Assembly (NCBI GenBank): GCA_016210285.1
Contig: JACQUN010000025.1
Span: 1-7,015, forward strand
Direction: 5' to 3'
Source of the DNA: Chloroflexota bacterium
Lineage (GTDB): Bacteria > Chloroflexota > Dehalococcoidia > UBA1127 > JACQUN01
DNA: 7,015 nt
Shown here: in pieces, positions 5,027-7,015 of the stretch
Layout of the letters: the number at the start of each line of letters is the position of its first letter
How positions within the stretch are numbered: the stretch's first letter is position 1
The notes under the pieces: model-generated
What the model saw: the letters and a program-made list of their open reading frames with translations, nothing else
Told to the model about the DNA's origin: nothing
Databases searched by the model: none
Translations under genes and position numbers: made by a program

Positions 5027-5980
5027 TTGGAAAGGCGGGTGAAAGCTGTGGCGGCGAACCTGGCGGGGCGTCGGGAGAGCAGACGGGCCAGCCGCAAGTC
5101 CCTGACGCTGGTTCTTGCCTTCACTGCCCTTTTCATGGTGGTAGAGGTGGCTGGTGGGCTGCTGACCCACAGCCTGGCCCTGCTGGCCGACGCGGGCCAC
5201 ATGGCCAGCGATGTGGCCGCTCTGCTTCTGGCTGTGGCTGCAAGCTGGTACAGCATTCGCCCGGCCACGGCGCGGCGGAGCTGGGGCTACTATCGGCTGG
5301 AGATCCTGGCAGCATTGGGCAACGGCCTTCTGCTGGGCCTCATCGCAGCCTACATCGTTTGGGAGGCCTACCACCGCATCCAGGCACCGCCCGCCGTCAA
5401 GAGCGTCCCCATGCTCATCATCGCTACCCTGGGGTTGGGAGTGAACCTGGGCGCTGCACTTATCCTTGTCCGGCAGCGCGCCTCCAGCCTCAATGTCCAG
5501 GGAGCCTTTCTGCATGTCATCGGCGACGCCTTGGGCAGCGGCGGGGCCATCCTGGCTGCCCTGGTGATGCTCTTCACGGGTTGGTATCTCGCTGACCCGA
5601 TCATCAGCATCGTCATCACCCTGATCATTCTGTTTTCTGCCTGGCGGCTGATTCATCAAACGGTGGATATCCTCATGGAGTCCACGCCCAGGCATATTGA
5701 CCCGTACAAGATCCGTGATCGGCTCATGGAGCTGCAAGGTGTTAAGGATGTCCATGACCTGCACATCTGGACCCTGACCACGGGCTTTGTGGCCATGAGC
5801 GGACATGTCGTGCTGAGCCCGAAGGTGGACGGGCTGGATGGGGAGCAGGGTGTCCTCCTCGGCCTGCGCCACCGTCTGAAGCAGGAGTTCGGCATTGACC
5901 ACGCCACCGTGCAGCTTGAGACGAAGGCCCTGCCTGACGAGAGTGTCCACTGCGCCGGCGACCCCACCTGCCTGGCGTAG
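5027..5980 (+). CDS. Cation diffusion facilitator (CDF/CzcD-like) metal exporter
   Basis: A proton-driven efflux antiporter of the inner membrane for Zn2+ and related divalent metals. Numbering from TTG 5027 (317 residues), a short basic cytosolic N-terminus precedes six hydrophobic segments at about 26-46, 49-71, 91-113, 128-148, 158-180 and 184-206. The transport site is seen as two H-x-x-x-D motifs: His58/Asp62 in helix 2 (A-D-A-G-H-M-A-S-D) and His163/Asp167 in helix 5 (H-V-I-G-D-A-L-G-S), the His-Asp pattern of zinc-type members. The loop between helices 4 and 5 is short and lacks the His-rich stretch found in many relatives. From about residue 210 there is the cytosolic dimerisation domain (G-V-K-D-V-H-D-L-H-I-W-T-L). 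The protein ends in H-C-A-G-D-P-T-C-L-A, a possible extra metal site. GTG 5039 is an equally good start because GGAAAGG stands before it. No metal-responsive regulator is adjacent. Confidence 0.93.
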   Translation: MERRVKAVAANLAGRRESRRASRKSLTLVLAFTALFMVVEVAGGLLTHSLALLADAGHMASDVAALLLAVAASWYSIRPATARRSWGYYRLEILAALGNGLLLGLIAAYIVWEAYHRIQAPPAVKSVPMLIIATLGLGVNLGAALILVRQRASSLNVQGAFLHVIGDALGSGGAILAALVMLFTGWYLADPIISIVITLIILFSAWRLIHQTVDILMESTPRHIDPYKIRDRLMELQGVKDVHDLHIWTLTTGFVAMSGHVVLSPKVDGLDGEQGVLLGLRHRLKQEFGIDHATVQLETKALPDESVHCAGDPTCLA

Positions 5981-6162
5981 CCCCGGGTTGTAACTGTCGC
6001 TGAGCTGGTCTCAAAGTGTTGCCCCGTTCATCCTTGCCTAAGCTTGGCCAGCTTTGGAGATTCCGATAGTCGTGAAGTTCTCCCCACAACACTGGCTGAT
6101 GTCGTGAGGAGTCCGCATGCCGAGGTTAGCCCTCCTGAGCGGGACTGCAGCATGATGGTAGA

Positions 6163-6223
6163 GTAGTGGAGGGGTTCGAATCCAGGACGGCCCGCCAGAA
6201 GAATTCGAACCAGACACCACTAC
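6163..6223. repeat. Bipartite inverted repeat overlapping the tetR stop
   Basis: Left arm: GTAGTGG (6163-6169), three bases, GGTTCGAAT (6173-6181). Right arm: ATTCGAACC (6203-6211), five bases, CCACTAC (6217-6223). All 16 arm bases pair around a 21-base loop. The right end includes the tetR stop codon (6220-6222). It could end tetR or CDF transcripts by folding, but there is no T run on either strand. The left arm and loop resemble a tRNA 3' half. Confidence 0.6.
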
Positions 6224-6834
6224 CCATTGGCGCTCGGTTCTTTGACAAGGGTGCGGCGCAGCATCTCGCGCAGGCGATGCACGAAGCGCTCCAGAGGCCA
6301 ACCTCGCTCCACGACAAGGCACTCATAGGTGTGCATAGACAGGAGGGCCCAAACGAAGTCCGCCGCCTCCTCCACGGTCCAGCCTTCGGCCAAGCGCCCC
6401 TCTTCCCGGAGCCTTTCCATGTCCCCCCTGATGTTCTGTCGACGAAAGGCCATCCGGTCCTGCCAGGCAGCCTCTGCTGCCGGGTCAGATCGCCGTGCGG
6501 CGTAGATGACGCTGGCCACTTCGTAGATATGTGGCTCAATAGCCGCGTACGCCGCAACCCCCTCATCGAGCGCCTCCAGAGCGGTCTTGGCTTCGCGTAC
6601 TGGTCGCAGGATCTCGTGAACCCCGACCATCTCATCAACGTGCTGAGCGGTGGCCACCAGTAGATCCGCCTTCGACTTGAAATGCAGGTAGATTGCCTGG
6701 CGTGAGACGCCCGCCTCGCGGGCGACCTCCTCCAATCCGACCCCGTAGTAGCCGCGCTCTACCAGCAACCGGCGGGCGGACTCCAGTATTCTGACCTTAG
6801 TTCGCTCACGTCTACTTGACATCCTGTAAATCAT
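6220..6834 (-). CDS. TetR/AcrR family transcriptional regulator
   Basis: A 204-residue protein of normal TetR length. The N-terminal DNA-binding domain reads V-R-I-L-E-S-A-R-R-L-L-V-E-R-G-Y-Y, then helix-turn-helix L-E-E-V-A-R-E-A-G-V-S-R-Q-A-I-Y-L-H-F (about residues 34-52), then K-S-K-A-D-L-L. The rest is helical and variable, as expected for the ligand-binding and dimerisation domain, so the inducer cannot be predicted. Two starts are possible: ATG 6834, or ATG 6822 four codons later. Neither has a Shine-Dalgarno sequence. If the -10-like TATAAC (complement of 6835-6840) is used, the transcript would begin near 6828, favouring ATG 6822 and an almost leaderless mRNA. Two palindromic boxes over this promoter suggest autorepression. 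The likely target is a gene to the right, beyond the window. Confidence 0.92.
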   Translation of the reverse strand: MIYRMSSRRERTKVRILESARRLLVERGYYGVGLEEVAREAGVSRQAIYLHFKSKADLLVATAQHVDEMVGVHEILRPVREAKTALEALDEGVAAYAAIEPHIYEVASVIYAARRSDPAAEAAWQDRMAFRRQNIRGDMERLREEGRLAEGWTVEEAADFVWALLSMHTYECLVVERGWPLERFVHRLREMLRRTLVKEPSANG

Positions 6835-6861
6835 GTTATACCATTGTTGACAACCTGTAAA
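6816..6861. promoter_or_regulatory. Twin palindromic operator boxes of the TetR regulator
   Basis: Two 15-bp boxes, TTGACATCCTGTAAA (6816-6830) and TTGACAACCTGTAAA (6847-6861), differ at one base only. Each is an imperfect palindrome (TTGACA / TGTAAA around three bases). Their starts are 31 bp apart, close to three helical turns, so two dimers would bind the same face. A -10-like TATAAC for tetR (minus strand, 6840-6835) lies between them. Box 1 overlaps the start of tetR. Confidence 0.7.
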
Positions 6862-6880
6862 CTATGAGGGGCGTGAGCGA

Positions 6881-6970
6881 ATGTTGCACCAGGCAGAGGA
6901 GAACAACACGCTTCACGGCGAAATTAGGCTGCTGTTGCAGGCAGCCATGGCCATCTTCCTAGTGTCGTGA
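6881..6970 (+). CDS. Possible 29-residue small ORF, doubtful
   Basis: ATG 6881 opens a 29-codon frame, ending at TGA 6968-6970. It has a polar first half (E-E-N-N-T-L-H-G-E) and a hydrophobic second half (L-L-L-Q-A-A-M-A-I-F-L-V). It could be a tiny single-span membrane peptide, or the broken start of a longer membrane protein. No Shine-Dalgarno sequence is visible. I do not recognise it, and chance occurrence is likely. Confidence 0.2.
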   Translation: MLHQAEENNTLHGEIRLLLQAAMAIFLVS

Positions 6971-6982
6971 CAGGAGAACGTA

Positions 6983-7011
6983 TTGACATATCATGGCGGA
7001 TCTGTTATGCT
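6983..7011 (+). promoter_or_regulatory. Near-consensus sigma-70 promoter at the right edge
   Basis: TTGACA (6983-6988), a 17-base spacer, then TATGCT (7006-7011). The -35 is perfect, the spacing is optimal and the -10 has four of six matches including the key T-A...T positions. The transcript would start at about 7018, just outside the window, and run rightward, divergent from tetR. Confidence 0.65.
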
Positions 7012-7015
7012 GTGC

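Noticed and set aside
5006..5950. Minus-strand open frame of 314 codons opposite the CDF gene
   Set aside because: The plus strand encodes a clear CDF transporter with both H-x-x-x-D motifs. The antisense frame is compositional only.
6036..6058. Small hairpin AAGCT/AGCTT as CDF terminator
   Set aside because: Only five base pairs and no following T run.
6139..6197. Functional tRNA gene
   Set aside because: The T stem mispairs, the anticodon arm is missing and the length is about 57 bases. Kept only as a possible remnant.

Overview
The window is high-GC bacterial chromosome with nine recognisable genes or gene ends. A NADPH-dependent F420 reductase (npdG) indicates an organism that makes coenzyme F420. 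Together with small cassettes of the DUF4258/DUF2283 and HicBA kind, this fits Chloroflexota (Dehalococcoidia-like) or another F420-using lineage. That placement is inference: no rRNA or intact tRNA gene is present to fix it.

Left region (1-1460). The window opens in the last codons of a comM-type Mg-chelatase-like ATPase (stop 180-182). Two compact toxin-antitoxin-type cassettes follow: DUF4258 + DUF2283 (179-657) and hicB + hicA (808-1277). Directly after each cassette lies another copy of the last ~30 codons of comM (664-753 and 1285-1375). The layout is therefore comM-end / TA cassette / comM-end / TA cassette / comM-end, closed by a strong rho-independent terminator (1415-1458). The copies are about 72-81% identical to each other and many differences fall at third codon positions. 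They look like ends of different comM alleles brought in with the cassettes, not recent local duplications. This is the most notable structure in the window: the 3' end of comM appears to be a repeatedly used acquisition site for small TA modules.

Centre (1493-5980). A full-length mutS on the minus strand converges on the comM terminator. A bidirectional promoter region of about 140 bases separates it from npdG on the plus strand. After a 136-base gap comes a CDF-family zinc/cobalt-type metal exporter, also plus strand. These are ordinary chromosomal genes with no obvious functional link to each other.

Right region (5981-7015). A 239-base non-coding stretch after the CDF gene holds a bipartite inverted repeat that includes a fragment resembling a tRNA 3' half. 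It overlaps the stop codon of a minus-strand TetR-family repressor. Upstream of tetR are two near-identical 15-bp palindromic boxes with a 31-bp period around a -10-like hexamer, very probably the repressor's own operators. The last 180 bases hold at most a doubtful 29-codon ORF and a near-consensus plus-strand sigma-70 promoter whose transcript would start just beyond the window. The gene controlled by the TetR protein is probably there.
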